DNA of 64,000 bases from positions 310,001 through 374,000 of the forward strand of contig NZ_JAEKJT010000003.1 in assembly GCF_017303055.1 (NCBI RefSeq), in the 5' to 3' direction. Under the pieces are notes generated by a model. The model saw only the letters and a program-made list of their open reading frames with translations. It did not search any database and was not told the DNA's origin. Positions 55,177 through 64,000 of the stretch are shown one piece after another (the stretch's first letter is position 1; each line of letters starts with the position of its first letter). The DNA comes from Halomonas litopenaei. Lineage in GTDB: Bacteria > Pseudomonadota > Gammaproteobacteria > Pseudomonadales > Halomonadaceae. Position numbers and translations under genes: made by a program.

Positions 55177-57363
55177 ATGAAGACATCTTACGAAGACGCA
55201 AAGCTCAACTCGGGAACCATTTCCTTTACGCGCCGGCCACTCGCCGCCGCGATAGTCAAAACTGGGCGCGCACTTTTCCATTATCCCCTACTGCCAGCGC
55301 TAAGCCTTGTCGTAATGGCCGGCATGGCAACAACGGCTCAAGCGAACTCCATCAATACAGACGAGTCATGTACTGGAAGTACTCTGACGAATTCGGCCCT
55401 CATGGATCACGAGGGGACTCTTCTCAACACGCCGCAGGCCACCAACGGCAACGGGACCTCGCCCCTTTCAAACGACTGTAACGCCGCTGAAGGCGCCAGT
55501 GAGGCTACCGACGAGGACACCGCAGCGATCAGTGGTTTCAGCGCAGCCATCTCAACGAGGCAGTTAAGAGTGACCGGGGCTCAAGCCATCGAGATGGGCG
55601 ACGGAAGTGAAGCCAGTGGCGGCAAGAGCATCGCCATAGGGGTCGATTCAGCGGCGTCAGGAGACCGATCAATCGCGCTGGGAGATGGCAATACGTCAAG
55701 CGCGACTCGAGCAGTGAGCCTGGGCAGTTCCGTTACCGCAAGCGCCGAAAATAGTGTGGTCATCGGCACGGATAGCTCGATCGCTACCAACGCGATCAAT
55801 GCAACGGCGATCGGTTACTCCAATAGCGTGAGCGATCAGTCGAAGTACACCAGCGTACTCGGTATGAAAAACACTATCGATGGAAATGCCGTTCGCGTCC
55901 TTGGTAATAACAACGAGATCAATGCGGCCTATGCCGGCATTTCCGGCTCGAATAACACGGTATCCTCGGTTTCCTCACATGCCAATGTCGTAGGTAACAA
56001 TGCTGCCGTCGACGGCCTCGAGGCTATTGTTGTGGGTAATTTCGGTGTTGCCAGCGCTGATCATACGATCGTGCTCGGTGCCGAGGGTGCTTCAACCGCC
56101 GCAGAAGCCATTGCGATTGGGCATGGCGCCAGCGCCAGCGAGGCGTCGAGCGTGGCGCTGGGAAGCAACTCGGTGACCGATGCAGCAGTGGCGACGTCGG
56201 GTATCACGCTCGCCGGTACGGACTACACCTTCGCCGGTAGCTCGCCAATCGCCACCGTGGGCATTGGCAGCGCTGGTCAAGAGCGCACCCTGACACATCT
56301 GGCCGCGGGCCGGGTCAGCGCCAGCAGCACCGATGCGATCAATGGTAGCCAGCTATACGCCACCAACCAGGCTGTGGAGGGCATCTCAAGTCGAGTGGAT
56401 GACCTCGAGGGGCAGTACGCCAGCCTGAGCGACGATGCCCTGACCTATGACGCCGGCTCTGATAAAGGCAGCCTTACCCTCGGTGGAGAAAATGGCACCA
56501 GCATCACCAATCTGGCCGATGGCGACATCAGCAGTGGCAGCACTGATGCGGTAACCGGCGGACAGCTTTGGGACCTCAGTCAGCAGCTGAGCGGTGCTGG
56601 AGGTGGAGGCGGCCTTTATAGCAACATCAGTTCATCAGGGCCTGGCGCCCAGATCGATGCAGCAGATGGCATTGCCATGGGGGGCGGCGCGCGCGTTGAA
56701 GAGGGAGCTGAGGGCGGCATCGCCCTGGGCTCAGGTTCCGTCGCTGATCGAGGTGGAATGAACGGTGCCCGCGAGGCGTTCTCGGATGTCGCTGTTGGCT
56801 CTACCGCGGGAGCACTGTCGGTGGGTAGCGCGGGGGGTGAACGTCAGATCACCAACGTTGCAGGGGGCACCGAAGCCACCGACGCGGTCAATGTTCGCCA
56901 GCTTGAGTCCGTTCAGGCGGGCGCCGTCAACTACGACCGGCACGAGGATGGCAGCGTCGACTATGGCTCCGTGACCCTTGGCGATGCCGCTGCAGGCCCT
57001 ACCACCGTTCACAACGTCGGACCTGGCGTCGCTGACACCGATGCAGCCAACGTCGGGCAGCTGAATGCCCTCAACCAGAACGTGCAGCGTCAGTTCAGTC
57101 GACTGGCGGACAAGATCGGTGACGTAGAGGACGAGGCGAATGCCGGCTCAGCTACCGCCATTGCCATGGCATCCGTTCCTCAGGCGTACCTGCCGGGGAG
57201 GAGCATGATCGCAGTCGGTGGAGGCAACTACTCAGGCGAATCCGCAGCGGCGGTAGGCGTTTCGCACCTGACTGAGAACGGCAAGTGGGCCTTCAAGCTC
57301 AACGGCTCCGGCGACTCTCAAGGGAATATGGGTGTCGGTGTCGGCGCAGGCTTCCACTGGTAA
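55177..57363 (+). CDS. Trimeric autotransporter adhesin (YadA/Hia family)
   Basis: 728 residues. An extended signal peptide (about 1-56, cleavage after TAQA) leads to a head of YadA-like 14-residue repeats (SIAIGVDSAASGDRSIALG and many variants, about 130-350). Neck and stalk motifs recur: TDAINGSQLYATN, TDAVTGGQL, TDAVNVRQLESV, TDAANVGQLNAL. A coiled coil (VQRQFSRLADKIGDVEDEA) precedes the C-terminal YadA anchor (about 655-728), which ends GVGVGAGFHW, with the terminal aromatic residue. Complete and intact, so it should make a surface trimer. ATG at 55177 (GAGAG upstream); GTG at 55171 is an alternative. Confidence 0.95.
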   Translation: MKTSYEDAKLNSGTISFTRRPLAAAIVKTGRALFHYPLLPALSLVVMAGMATTAQANSINTDESCTGSTLTNSALMDHEGTLLNTPQATNGNGTSPLSNDCNAAEGASEATDEDTAAISGFSAAISTRQLRVTGAQAIEMGDGSEASGGKSIAIGVDSAASGDRSIALGDGNTSSATRAVSLGSSVTASAENSVVIGTDSSIATNAINATAIGYSNSVSDQSKYTSVLGMKNTIDGNAVRVLGNNNEINAAYAGISGSNNTVSSVSSHANVVGNNAAVDGLEAIVVGNFGVASADHTIVLGAEGASTAAEAIAIGHGASASEASSVALGSNSVTDAAVATSGITLAGTDYTFAGSSPIATVGIGSAGQERTLTHLAAGRVSASSTDAINGSQLYATNQAVEGISSRVDDLEGQYASLSDDALTYDAGSDKGSLTLGGENGTSITNLADGDISSGSTDAVTGGQLWDLSQQLSGAGGGGGLYSNISSSGPGAQIDAADGIAMGGGARVEEGAEGGIALGSGSVADRGGMNGAREAFSDVAVGSTAGALSVGSAGGERQITNVAGGTEATDAVNVRQLESVQAGAVNYDRHEDGSVDYGSVTLGDAAAGPTTVHNVGPGVADTDAANVGQLNALNQNVQRQFSRLADKIGDVEDEANAGSATAIAMASVPQAYLPGRSMIAVGGGNYSGESAAAVGVSHLTENGKWAFKLNGSGDSQGNMGVGVGAGFHW

Positions 57364-58040
57364 CACGAACGGGTAGAACGCCTTTCTCGTACTAGGAAAA
57401 GCGAGATGGTGGTGGCGGGACTAGCCGACGATGCACTGTCCAAGCCGGCAATGCTCCAGGTCGACAACGTCCCTGCCACTCACCATCCGCTTTCTTCTCT
57501 TGTGATGAGATTCCTTATCGTAAATCGTACGATAGCTAGACAGTGCTCTATGCCAAGCCATAGACGCCATCGCAGTTGGCAATATCGCTCTACGCCTGTG
57601 CATTCAGGTACGCGAATGCCTCACCTATCATCTGACCTTTCCCCCTGGCATGTACGCCATGGATCACTCATGTTTGCTCCATGTCGTTAAGGCATTTGTG
57701 GTTGGCACACTCTTACGCAGCAACACGTACCCAAGTAACGTGGTGCTTGTACGCTGCCCTTCGTGGCTCAATCCTCCGGGGCTCTGGCGTAGCCTGGTGG
57801 CCACCATCGGCGAACTCTCCGCGGGCGTCGCAGCGCTTGGCCGCTTTCGTATTTTCTGCTGGCTTCGTTCTTCTCTCGGTGTTCGCCGTCAATATTAGGA
57901 CACACTATGAGAATGCTACTATTTGCCTGGCCTGATGAGCCCATCCGCCCCCTTGACCCGCGTTGCCTTCCTCGAGCGCTTCTCCGAAAGACTGCGGGAC
58001 AAGAGGCTATGTAGGCCCACATTACGAGGTAATGTGCATC
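57364..58040. other. Intergenic region without identified gene
   Basis: About 680 bases between the adhesin and alaX. Several overlapping frames of 60-110 codons exist on both strands, none with a ribosome site or recognisable family. A palindrome ATCGTACGAT (57524-57533) with an extra left half TATCGTA stands out. It might hold a degraded gene, but I cannot identify one. Confidence 0.45.
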
Positions 58041-58787
58041 ATGCAAACTGATCACCTGTATCTCAACGACGCTTATCAAGTCGCATGCAGGGCCATCGTG
58101 TCTCATGTCTCAAAAGAAGGGCTACTGCTTGACCAAACGGTTTTCTACCCACAGGGGGGAGGCCAGGCAGGAGACAGCGGCTGGTTGACCCTGAAAGGTG
58201 GGTCCCGGTTACGGATTACAGAGTCGCGCAAGGCAGGTGAGGCATTTCCTGACAAGAATACCGTGCAGCATATCCCGGCTCTTGGTCAGACACCCCTGCT
58301 TCAGAGAATCAAGCCTGGTGACGAGGTGTGTGCCAACATCGACTGGCAGCGCCGCTACCGACACATGCGCCTACACACCGCCGCACATATGTTGTGTGCC
58401 GTGCTGCCGTATTCGGTCAACGGCTGCAGTATTACCGCTGACTATGCGCGCCTTGACTTCGTGACCAGCGACCCGCTGTCACGTGAACGCATTGAGACAG
58501 CCCTGGCGGCAATGGTCGAGGCGGCGCACCCGGTGACGGTCGAAACGATAAGCGACGAGGCACTGCAAGCCCATCCAGAGCTCGTGCGCACCATGAGCGT
58601 CTATCCGCCCATGGGCTGCGGGCAGGTGCGACTCGTGAACATCAAGGATACCGATCTACAGCCATGCGGGGGGACCCATGTCGCCAATACACGGGAGGTT
58701 GGCGCGGTGAGCGTGTCCAAGATAGAGAAGAAATCGGCGAGCACTCGCAGGGTGGTACTGGCACTGGAATGGCCGAAGGCAGAATGA
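58041..58787 (+). CDS. Alanyl-tRNA editing protein AlaX
   Basis: Free-standing editing domain that removes serine or glycine wrongly attached to tRNA-Ala. 248 residues; zinc site His112 and His116 (LHTAAH), Cys209 and His213 (CGGTHV). FYPQGGGQAGDSG at 36-47 is the AlaRS/AlaX signature. No AlaRS catalytic domain is present. Start at 58041 (MQTDHLYLND); an ATG at 58032 in the same frame is possible. Beginning next to an accessory block, it may be acquired. Confidence 0.92.
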   Translation: MQTDHLYLNDAYQVACRAIVSHVSKEGLLLDQTVFYPQGGGQAGDSGWLTLKGGSRLRITESRKAGEAFPDKNTVQHIPALGQTPLLQRIKPGDEVCANIDWQRRYRHMRLHTAAHMLCAVLPYSVNGCSITADYARLDFVTSDPLSRERIETALAAMVEAAHPVTVETISDEALQAHPELVRTMSVYPPMGCGQVRLVNIKDTDLQPCGGTHVANTREVGAVSVSKIEKKSASTRRVVLALEWPKAE

Positions 58788-58875
58788 GTCGCGCGCACAA
58801 CGACGGATGCGCTCTCGGAACGGATCACCACGCCATACTCTGTCCTCTCCCCGTGTCGTTCCACTCTCCACGAAA

Positions 58876-58907
58876 AGCACAACACCCGCCTAGGCGGGTG
58901 TTGTGCT
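58876..58907 (-). terminator. guaA terminator (repeated hairpin)
   Basis: A 15-bp perfect stem (58876-58890 with 58893-58907), followed on the minus strand by CTTTTC. It lies 53 bases after the guaA stop and 88 after alaX, and shares its 13-bp arms with the hairpin at 54192. Confidence 0.85.
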
Positions 58908-58959
58908 GATCGAACGGTGTACACGCAGTCTCAGGCCAACACGGTCTGGCCCGGCGACA

Positions 58960-60537
58960 TCACTCCCACTCAATCGTCGCCGGCGGCTTGGACGACACGT
59001 CGTAGGTGACGCGGGAGACGCCGGACAGCTCGTTGATGATGCGGTTGGACACCTTCTCCAGCAGCTCGTAGGGCAGGTGCGCCCAACGAGCGGTCATGAA
59101 GTCGATGGTCTCGACAGCGCGCAGGGCGATGACCCACTCGTAGCGGCGCCCGTCGCCCACCACACCAACGGACTTCACTGGCAGGAAGACGGCGAAGGCC
59201 TGGCTAGTCTTGTGGTACCAGCCGGAGTTGTGCAGCTCTTCGATGAAGATGGCGTCGGCTTCGCGCAGGATATCGGCGTACTCCTTCTTCACCTCACCGA
59301 GGATACGCACCCCCAGGCCCGGCCCCGGGAAGGGGTGACGGTAGACCATGTCGTAGGGCAGGCCGAGCTCAAGTCCCAGCTTGCGCACTTCGTCCTTGAA
59401 AAGCTCGCGCAGCGGCTCGACCAGCTTGAGCTTCATGGTCTCCGGCAGGCCACCCACATTGTGGTGCGACTTGATCACGTGAGCCTTGCCGGTCTTGGCC
59501 GCGGCGGACTCGATCACGTCCGGGTAGATGGTGCCCTGGGCCAGGAAGTCCACGCCGTCGATCTTGGCAGCTTGTTCATCAAACACGTCGATGAAGGTGT
59601 TGCCAATGATCTTGCGCTTGGCCTCGGGGTCGGCCTCGCCCTCGAGCTTGCCGAGGAACAGGTCTTCGGCGTCGGCGCGGATGACGCGAACGCCCATGTG
59701 CTGAGCGAAGGTCTCCATGACCTGGTCACCTTCGTTCTTGCGCAGCAGGCCGTTGTCGACGAATACACAGGTCAGCTGGTCGCCGATGGCCTTGTGCAAC
59801 AGGGCGGCCACCACCGAGGAATCGACGCCGCCAGACAGGCCCAGTAACACGTGACGGTCGCCTACCTGCTCGCGCACCCGGGCGATCTGGTCTTCGATGA
59901 TCTTGGCCGGAGTCCAGTTGCGTTCAGCACCGCAGATGTCCAGCACGAAGTGCTCGAGGATACGCTGGCCCTGCTGGGTATGCGTCACCTCAGGGTGAAA
60001 CTGCACGCCGTAGAAGCGCTTTTCTTCCCAGGACATGGCAGCGATCGGACAGCTAGGGGTGGAGGCCGTCACGGTGAACGCTTCAGGCGCCTGGGCAACC
60101 TTGTCGCCGTGGCTCATCCACACATCCAGGAGGCCGCGACCGGTCTCGGGATCAACGTGGTCCTTGATGTCCTTGAACAGCGCCGTCTCGGCATCCAGGC
60201 GAATCTGGGCATAGCCGAATTCGCGCTTGTTGGAACCTTCGACCTTGCCGCCCAGCTGCTCGGCCATGGTCTGCATGCCATAGCAGATGCCAAACACCGG
60301 CAGGCCCATCTCGAACACGCAGGCAGGCGCCCGCGGCGAATCCAGCTCGGTCACCGACTCCGGCCCACCGGCCAGGATGATGCCATTGGGGCGATACTCG
60401 CGGATTTCTTCTTCGGTGATGTCGAAGGCGCGAATCTCGGAATAGACGCCAATCTCGCGAACCCGACGGGCAATCAGCTGGGTGTACTGGGAGCCGAAGT
60501 CGAGGATCAGGATCTTGTGGGCGTGGATATCGGTCAT
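58960..60537 (-). CDS. guaA: GMP synthase (glutamine-hydrolysing)
   Basis: Aminates XMP to GMP. 525 residues, the E. coli length: class I glutamine amidotransferase (GICYGMQ nucleophile near 85; FHPEVTHT with the catalytic His/Glu), the PP-loop [10 protein letters not shown] and the C-terminal dimerisation domain ending KPPATIEWE. Start at 60537 ([20 protein letters not shown]) with AAGG upstream. Downstream partner of guaB in the guaBA operon. Confidence 0.98.
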   Translation of the reverse strand: MTDIHAHKILILDFGSQYTQLIARRVREIGVYSEIRAFDITEEEIREYRPNGIILAGGPESVTELDSPRAPACVFEMGLPVFGICYGMQTMAEQLGGKVEGSNKREFGYAQIRLDAETALFKDIKDHVDPETGRGLLDVWMSHGDKVAQAPEAFTVTASTPSCPIAAMSWEEKRFYGVQFHPEVTHTQQGQRILEHFVLDICGAERNWTPAKIIEDQIARVREQVGDRHVLLGLSGGVDSSVVAALLHKAIGDQLTCVFVDNGLLRKNEGDQVMETFAQHMGVRVIRADAEDLFLGKLEGEADPEAKRKIIGNTFIDVFDEQAAKIDGVDFLAQGTIYPDVIESAAAKTGKAHVIKSHHNVGGLPETMKLKLVEPLRELFKDEVRKLGLELGLPYDMVYRHPFPGPGLGVRILGEVKKEYADILREADAIFIEELHNSGWYHKTSQAFAVFLPVKSVGVVGDGRRYEWVIALRAVETIDFMTARWAHLPYELLEKVSNRIINELSGVSRVTYDVSSKPPATIEWE

Positions 60538-60596
60538 GGGAATTACCTTGCAGGCGGTGGCCAAAAGGCCTGGCGATCAAAGGGCAATAAAGTGAA

Positions 60597-60626
60597 AAGC
60601 TGGAAGCGCCAGGGCGCTTCCAGCTT
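60597..60626 (-). terminator. Hairpin between guaB and guaA
   Basis: A 14-bp perfect stem (60597-60610 with 60613-60626) is followed on the minus strand by TTCACTTTATTG. It could partially terminate guaB transcripts and so lower guaA expression, or stabilise guaB mRNA. Confidence 0.6.
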
Positions 60627-60645
60627 CAGGGCGACGGTGGACGCC

Positions 60646-62115
60646 TCACCCTACGCGATAGTTCGGGGCTTCCTTGGTGATCTGCACGTCATGCACGTGG
60701 GACTCGTTGAAGCCGGCACCCGTGATCTTGACGAACTCAGGCTTGGTGCGCATCTCGTCGATGCTGGCGCAACCGGTATAGCCCATGGACGCTCGCAGGC
60801 CACCCATCAGCTGGTGCACGATGGCGCTCATCACCCCCTTGTAGGGGACACGGCCTTCAATGCCTTCCGGTACCAGCTTCTCGACACCGTCATCCTTGTC
60901 CTGGAAGTAGCGGTCGCTGGAACCCTGGGTCTGGGACATGGCGCCCATGGAGCCCATGCCACGATAGGCCTTGTAGGTACGTCCCTGGAACAGTTCCACC
61001 TCGCCCGGGGCTTCCTCGGTACCCGCCAGCAGACCACCCACCATGATGCAGCTGGCACCGGCTGCCACCGCCTTGGCGATGTCTCCAGAGAAGCGCACAC
61101 CGCCGTCGGCGATCAGCGGAATGTCATAGGGCTTGACCGCCTCGGCCACGTTGGACACGGCCGTGATCTGGGGCACGCCCACACCGGCCACGATCCGGGT
61201 GGTACAGATGGAACCGGGACCGATGCCCACCTTGACCGCGTCGGCGCCCGCCTCGGCCAGTGCCTTGGCGGCGGCGGCCGTGGCAATGTTGCCACCGATC
61301 ACCTGGATCTGGGGGAAGTGCTCCTTGACCCAGCGCACGCGCTCGATGACGCCACGGGAGTGGCCATGGGCGGTATCGACCACGATGGCATCGACGCCAG
61401 CTTCTGCCAGAGCCTTGACCCGGTCAGGGGTCTCGGGACCAGTGCCCACGGCGGCGCCAACCAGCAGACGCCCATCGGCATCCTTGGCGGCATTGGGGAA
61501 GGTGCGCGCCTTCTCGATGTCCTGGAAGGTCACCAGGCCGCGCAGGCGGAACTCAGCGTCCACCACCAGCATCTTCTCGACGCGGTGTTCCTGCATCTTG
61601 CCCTTGATGACGTCCAGCGGGGTGCCTTCCGGTACCGTCACCAGACGCTCGCGCGGGGTCATGATGTCCGACACGCTGTCGCCATGGTTGGGCTGGAAGC
61701 GCATGTCACGCTCGGTGACCAGGCCGACCAGGGTCTCGCCTTCCACCACAGGGAAACCAGAGAACCCGTGTTCCTTGGCCATGGACAGCAGATCCTGCAG
61801 CTTGGCCTTGGGACCTACGGTCACCGGATCCTTGACGATGACGCTCTCGTGCTTCTTGACCTTGCGCACTTCCAGCGCCTGCTGGGCAATGCTCATGCTC
61901 TTGTGGATGATGCCAATGCCACCTTCCTGAGCCATGGCAATCGCCAGACGGGCTTCGGTCACAGTGTCCATGGCAGCAGAGGCGAGGGGGATATTCAGGA
62001 AGAGGTCGCGAGTCAGGCGGGTCCGGAGGCTGACGTCCTTGGGCAGAACATCGGAGTAGCCGGGAACGAGCAATACGTCGTCAAACGTAAGTGCTTCTTG
62101 GGCCATACGTAGCAT
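60646..62115 (-). CDS. guaB: IMP dehydrogenase
   Basis: Oxidises IMP to XMP with NAD+, the entry to guanine nucleotides. 489 residues: TIM barrel interrupted by a tandem CBS pair (about 95-205). Catalytic Cys near 305 in [10 protein letters not shown]; the flap carries GSSDRYFQ. The start at 62115 ([16 protein letters not shown]) aligns with E. coli MLRIAKEALTFDD; in-frame starts at 62127 and 62106 are alternatives. guaA follows 109 bases later. Confidence 0.97.
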   Translation of the reverse strand: MLRMAQEALTFDDVLLVPGYSDVLPKDVSLRTRLTRDLFLNIPLASAAMDTVTEARLAIAMAQEGGIGIIHKSMSIAQQALEVRKVKKHESVIVKDPVTVGPKAKLQDLLSMAKEHGFSGFPVVEGETLVGLVTERDMRFQPNHGDSVSDIMTPRERLVTVPEGTPLDVIKGKMQEHRVEKMLVVDAEFRLRGLVTFQDIEKARTFPNAAKDADGRLLVGAAVGTGPETPDRVKALAEAGVDAIVVDTAHGHSRGVIERVRWVKEHFPQIQVIGGNIATAAAAKALAEAGADAVKVGIGPGSICTTRIVAGVGVPQITAVSNVAEAVKPYDIPLIADGGVRFSGDIAKAVAAGASCIMVGGLLAGTEEAPGEVELFQGRTYKAYRGMGSMGAMSQTQGSSDRYFQDKDDGVEKLVPEGIEGRVPYKGVMSAIVHQLMGGLRASMGYTGCASIDEMRTKPEFVKITGAGFNESHVHDVQITKEAPNYRVG

Positions 62116-62337
62116 AATCGGCAACACCCACAGAGGCTTGGAGGGAGGGAAGAAGTTAATCGCGCATTATAACGTTTCGCCCCACCATCGGGCAATGTGC
62201 CCACTCGATACTGCCATGGCCCGGCCCTGTCCTGCGCCCTCTTGCACCGTCCTCAAGCCCGCCTGTGACGGGCGCTGCCTGCCCTCGATGAAGTCCCGCT
62301 ATCGACGCGACAGCCCAGCTTCATCTGCGCCCACTGC

Positions 62338-63594
62338 TTATCTGTATCGAGAGTCTCCCTGTGTCGAGAGTGACCCCGTGTCGATCGATGCTTTCGCATC
62401 CGCTGTCTCACCCTTTATCTCCGACGGTGCCTCTATCTCCGACGGTGCCTCGATGTCGGCCTTGCCTGCGCTATCGCCAAAGCGTGCTTCCCAGCGATCG
62501 ATAAACTCCTGGCGCCGCACCGGATCAACAAACGCCAGCAAGGACGCCTTGGGCAGAATCGGATACAGCCTCTCCCCGACCTGAGAGCGCAGCCGTGCTG
62601 CCGTATAGGGCCCGGTCACGTCGGGGCGAATGCTGAACAGTGGGGTCTGCCCCGCCAGCACATGCTGGCCGGCTCGACTCAACAGAAACTTGACGAAGGT
62701 GGCGGCCGCCTGCGGATGGCGGGCGTGACGATGAACGAACGCCAGACGCATCAGCACCAGGGAGTAATCCATGGGCACCTGCACGATGACCTCAGGATGC
62801 TCCTGGGCGTAGACCATGGCGTAGGACCCCAACAGGTTGTAGCCCAGCCAATAACGCCCGTCGCTCAGCCCCCGCAACATGTCTCGCGTGCTAGCTTCCA
62901 GCTGGGTGTCGACCGCCCCCATCGCCGCCACCAGATCCCAGAAGCGCGAGGAATAGCGTGCATCCTGCTGTGCCAGGGTATAGCCCACACCGCTGTCCAG
63001 CGGTGAGTAGGTCGTCACCCGGCCGGACAACCGCTCTGCCTCGGTTGCCAGCAGGCGGTGCAGGTCACCATGACTCTGGGGTGGCAGCATGTGTCGGGAC
63101 AGGTCGAGTCGATAGGCCATCACCACCGGCTCGAAGGTAAAGGCGAACACCTCATCGCGCCAGCGCGCCCAGGCTGGCCAGCTGTCGACTTCGGCCCCCT
63201 GCAGACGCTGAGCCAGCCCCTGGTTGGCGCGGTCCATCTGCCAGGGCATCGCAGAGCTGATCACCACGTCAGGGGGCTCTGCTCTCCACTCCGCTCTCCA
63301 CTCCGCGCCCCCTGGCTGAGACTCCTCGCTAGGATCGGCCGACGCGGAGCCTGCCACCACACTGCGATCCACCTCAAGCGTCGACCGGTCGATAAAGCTC
63401 AACGGAATCTCCGGATACGCGTCGCGGAAGGCCTCAAGCAGAGGCTCGACCACATCCAGATCAAGAGCGGCCGAGATCACCAGTGGATCCTCCACCGTCG
63501 GCACGCTGTCCTGTGAATCACCACAGCCCGCCAGCGACACTGCCACCAGCGACAGCGCCATCACCCACAGCAGCATGCTTCGCCAAGGCTTCAT
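62338..63594 (-). CDS. Extracellular solute-binding lipoprotein next to a sensor kinase
   Basis: 418 residues. Lipoprotein signal ending SLAGC (Cys24), then a type II periplasmic binding fold (LVISAALDLDVVEPLLEAFRDAYPEI, PPDVVISSAMPWQMD, FVKFLLSRAGQHVLAGQTP) of the iron/putrescine-like group. GGGGGG-type purines precede the ATG. The start overlaps the kinase stop by four bases (ATGA), so kinase and binder are made together; no ABC permease is adjacent. Low-complexity insertions are visible: WRAEWRAE, and EAPSEI twice in the acidic tail (an 18-bp tandem duplication at 62416-62451). Confidence 0.85.
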   Translation of the reverse strand: MKPWRSMLLWVMALSLVAVSLAGCGDSQDSVPTVEDPLVISAALDLDVVEPLLEAFRDAYPEIPLSFIDRSTLEVDRSVVAGSASADPSEESQPGGAEWRAEWRAEPPDVVISSAMPWQMDRANQGLAQRLQGAEVDSWPAWARWRDEVFAFTFEPVVMAYRLDLSRHMLPPQSHGDLHRLLATEAERLSGRVTTYSPLDSGVGYTLAQQDARYSSRFWDLVAAMGAVDTQLEASTRDMLRGLSDGRYWLGYNLLGSYAMVYAQEHPEVIVQVPMDYSLVLMRLAFVHRHARHPQAAATFVKFLLSRAGQHVLAGQTPLFSIRPDVTGPYTAARLRSQVGERLYPILPKASLLAFVDPVRRQEFIDRWEARFGDSAGKADIEAPSEIEAPSEIKGETADAKASIDTGSLSTQGDSRYR

Positions 63595-64000
63595 GCCTGC
63601 CCCCCTACTGGCACGTCGCTCTTCTCTTCTGACGCCGCTGTCAGCGGAGCCTGTTGCATCTCGTCGTCGGCCAGCGGCAGCGACAGTGTCACCCTCAACC
63701 CCTGGGGCTGGCAGTGCGCGAAGGACAGCGTTGCCCCCATTCGGCGGGCCGTGGTCTCGACGATGGCGAGTCCCAGACCTGAACCAGCGGTGTCCTGGCG
63801 CCCCGCCCGCTGGAACGGCTGGCCGAGGGTAGCCAGCGCCATGTCGCTGACGCCCGGGCCATTGTCCACCACTGACACCTGAACACGCCGAGATGCCAAG
63901 TCCCTGGACGAGGTCTCTCGTTCCATCATCACCGTTATCGCGCTCCCTGCCGGGGTATAGCGCAGCGCATTGTCGATCAGATTGCCCAGCGCTTCTCGCA
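63591..64000 (-). CDS. Sensor histidine kinase, C-terminal part (cut by window edge)
   Basis: The frame is open through the window edge. The visible 136 codons are the HATPase_c domain: N box NLIDNALRYTP, G1 DNGPGVSD, F-like QPFQRAGRQDTAG, G2 GSGLGLAIVETTARRMG. The order and spacing suit an OmpR-paired kinase of the TctE/QseC type. The phospho-acceptor His and sensor region are outside the window. Overlaps the binding-lipoprotein gene by four bases. Confidence 0.93.
   Translation of the reverse strand, partial: REALGNLIDNALRYTPAGSAITVMMERETSSRDLASRRVQVSVVDNGPGVSDMALATLGQPFQRAGRQDTAGSGLGLAIVETTARRMGATLSFAHCQPQGLRVTLSLPLADDEMQQAPLTAASEEKSDVPVGGQA

Noticed and set aside
57406..57935. Several short frames downstream of the adhesin
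   Set aside because: No ribosome sites, mutually overlapping, no family likeness; left as unassigned DNA.
59851..62112. Long open frame antisense to guaA and guaB
   Set aside because: High-GC shadow of two unmistakable genes; His/Gly-rich translation with no family features.

Overview
The window is a GC-rich gammaproteobacterial chromosome segment, most likely from a Halomonas-type member of the Halomonadaceae. That is inferred from gene order, acidic tails on several proteins and the overall protein character; no rRNA or marker gene settles it. Housekeeping blocks with conserved gammaproteobacterial order frame a large accessory stretch.

Left part (0-20 kb): the 5' part of a type I secreted repeat adhesin runs off the left edge behind an AT-rich leader. 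Then come dapA-bamC-MBL hydrolase-purC (minus strand), bcp, perM-tusA divergent from bepA, nadA, two identical tRNA-Lys(UUU) genes behind one recognisable promoter, rluB-scpB-scpA, a RadD-type helicase and a two-gene RND efflux pump. A 55-bp tandem repeat copied from the 3' end of a crotonase gene follows at 20.1-20.4 kb.

Middle part (21-31.6 kb): purL is divergent from mltF, and tadA lies beyond it, as in other gammaproteobacteria. Two paralogous membrane diguanylate cyclases sit between mltF and tadA. From 31.6 to 58.8 kb the gap between tadA and guaBA is filled with accessory genes: tesB, a TerC-family protein, a Crp-type regulator, a complete GntR/CoA-transferase/TRAP/HMG-CoA-lyase catabolic operon, a ZntB-like channel, a GGDEF-EAL protein, an ABC exporter, a metal-ligand-free M24 hydrolase, a YebC/YeeN protein, two more diguanylate cyclases, an NlpE-META lipoprotein-like protein, a small unknown gene, a trimeric autotransporter adhesin behind about 1 kb of AT-rich DNA, and an AlaX editing protein. 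guaA and guaB follow, then a periplasmic binding lipoprotein overlapping a sensor histidine kinase cut by the right edge.

Two themes stand out. Five c-di-GMP genes lie within 27 kb, in a window with two surface adhesins; an Anr/FNR-like box precedes one cyclase. Second, the 35-41 kb operon looks like a self-contained route for importing a branched hydroxy-dicarboxylate, loading it on CoA and cleaving it to central metabolites; twin TTGCATGCAA palindromes next to its GntR gene are likely operators.
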